A program made the position numbers and the translations under genes. The notes under the pieces were generated by a model. It saw nothing but the letters and a program-made list of their open reading frames with translations, was not told the origin of the DNA and ran no database searches. DNA of 6,390 nt from Desulfobacterales bacterium (GTDB lineage Bacteria > Desulfobacterota > Desulfobacteria > Desulfobacterales > SpSt-501). Positions 5,944-6,390 of this stretch are shown piece by piece (within the stretch, counting starts at the first letter, position 1; every line of letters starts with the position of its first letter). Location: the NCBI GenBank assembly GCA_025454275.1, contig JALOOS010000118.1, positions 1 to 6,390 on the forward strand. Direction: 5' to 3'.

Positions 5944-6390
5944 AGGCGGATCCTCGGGTCCACGATGACGTAGAGCAGATCGGAGATGAAGGTCCCGATC
6001 AGCACCAGCACGGCGGCGATGAAGTTGATGGTCAGGATGATGACCGAGCCGCCGATCAGTCCGGGCAGCACCAGGCCGAACATGGTGACGAAGGGCAAAA
6101 GGGCGTTTCGGAGCGCATGCTTGTAGTGCACCATCTCCCAGGGCAGCCCCTTCGCCCGGGCCGTACGCACGTAGTCCTGCCCCTCCACCTCGAGCATCTG
6201 GCTGCGTACATAGCGGGATAGGACCGCAATCCCCCCGCTTGCCGCCAGGAGCGAGGGCAGCACCATATGCCAGATGCGGTCCATGGTTTGGGGCAGCCAG
6301 GGGACGTCCCACAGGCCGAAGGTCTGCATCCCGATGACCGACACCTGGAGATAGGTCACGACCAGGATGATGAGGACGTAGGCGAAGAAG
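5940..6390 (-). CDS. dppB: Opp/Dpp-type peptide ABC transporter permease B, C-terminal part, with a missing periplasmic loop
   Basis: The last 149 codons plus stop of an inner-membrane permease. The frame remains open to the right edge, so the start is outside the window. The GTG at 6359 is an internal Val in the hydrophobic run FFAYVLIILVV, not a start. Hallmarks: the MVLPSLL stretch, SRYVRSQMLEV, and the EAA loop (DYVRTARAKGL followed by HALRNALLP) that contacts the ATPases. The end VDPRIRL is typical. The oddity is just after LPGLIGGSVII, at about 6033-6041. Relatives continue with a conserved ETIF-x-WPG-x-G...DYPV loop before the last helix, but here the frame passes straight to LTINFIAAVLVL. 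By alignment from memory with E. coli DppB, about 25 residues are absent. The frame is kept and no stop is introduced. This could be a real in-frame deletion or an assembly error, and it may impair the pore. Overlap with permease C is four bases. Confidence 0.88.
   Translation of the reverse strand, partial: FFAYVLIILVVTYLQVSVIGMQTFGLWDVPWLPQTMDRIWHMVLPSLLAASGGIAVLSRYVRSQMLEVEGQDYVRTARAKGLPWEMVHYKHALRNALLPFVTMFGLVLPGLIGGSVIILTINFIAAVLVLIGTFISDLLYVIVDPRIRL
5952..5955 (-). promoter_or_regulatory. Ribosome binding site that fixes the GTG start of permease C
   Basis: GAGG on the minus strand, eight bases before GTG 5943-5941. With the GTGA overlap it selects this start over any in-frame codon further upstream inside permease B. 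Confidence 0.55.

Noticed and set aside
5944..6312. Upstream extension of permease C that would make it 511 residues long
   Set aside because: It lies wholly inside permease B in another frame, is rich in Gly/Pro/Arg without membrane helices, and the GTG at 5943 has a ribosome site and the usual 4-base overlap.
6357..6359. GTG as the start of permease B
   Set aside because: The frame is open to the window edge and the upstream residues FFAYVLIILV form part of a membrane helix, so this Val is internal.

Overview
The window reads as ordinary chromosome from a GC-rich Gram-negative bacterium. The HDFNN-type soluble hybrid kinase, the M24 peptidase and the Opp/Dpp-type operon together recall Desulfobacterota or Desulfuromonadota (the old Deltaproteobacteria). 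That placement is inference from protein style and base composition, because no rRNA or marker gene is present. I see no mobile element, CRISPR array, tRNA or rRNA.

Layout. Positions 1-531 (minus strand) hold the first 177 codons of an Xaa-Pro aminopeptidase-like M24 peptidase, cut by the left window edge. Positions 532-761 are a divergent intergenic region with an AT-rich core, a good sigma70-like promoter for the peptidase and small palindromes. Positions 762-2774 (plus strand) encode a complete soluble hybrid histidine kinase of 670 residues (PAS-PAS-HisKA-HATPase-receiver). After a 15-base convergent gap, positions 2790-6390 (minus strand) carry an Opp/Dpp-type peptide ABC transporter operon. 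In transcription order it is permease B (its start lies beyond the right edge), permease C, ATPase D, ATPase F. The junctions are very tight: a 4-base GTGA overlap, then 9-base and 4-base gaps. A substrate-binding protein is not in the window and may lie upstream, beyond position 6390.

How the genes could work together. The transporter would import di- or oligopeptides. The M24 peptidase, if it is a true Xaa-Pro peptidase, could cleave proline-containing peptides in the cytoplasm. The kinase lies between them but in its own transcription unit, and nothing in the sequence proves that it controls either neighbour.

The most unusual features are in the two permease subunits. Permease B appears to lack about 25 residues of the normally conserved ETIF-WPG-type periplasmic loop between its last two membrane helices. 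Permease C carries an insertion of about 65 residues, with two extra predicted membrane helices, between its usual helices 2 and 3. Both reading frames are otherwise intact. The 511-residue reading frame that can be drawn for permease C is an over-extension into the permease B gene. The real start is the GTG at 5943.
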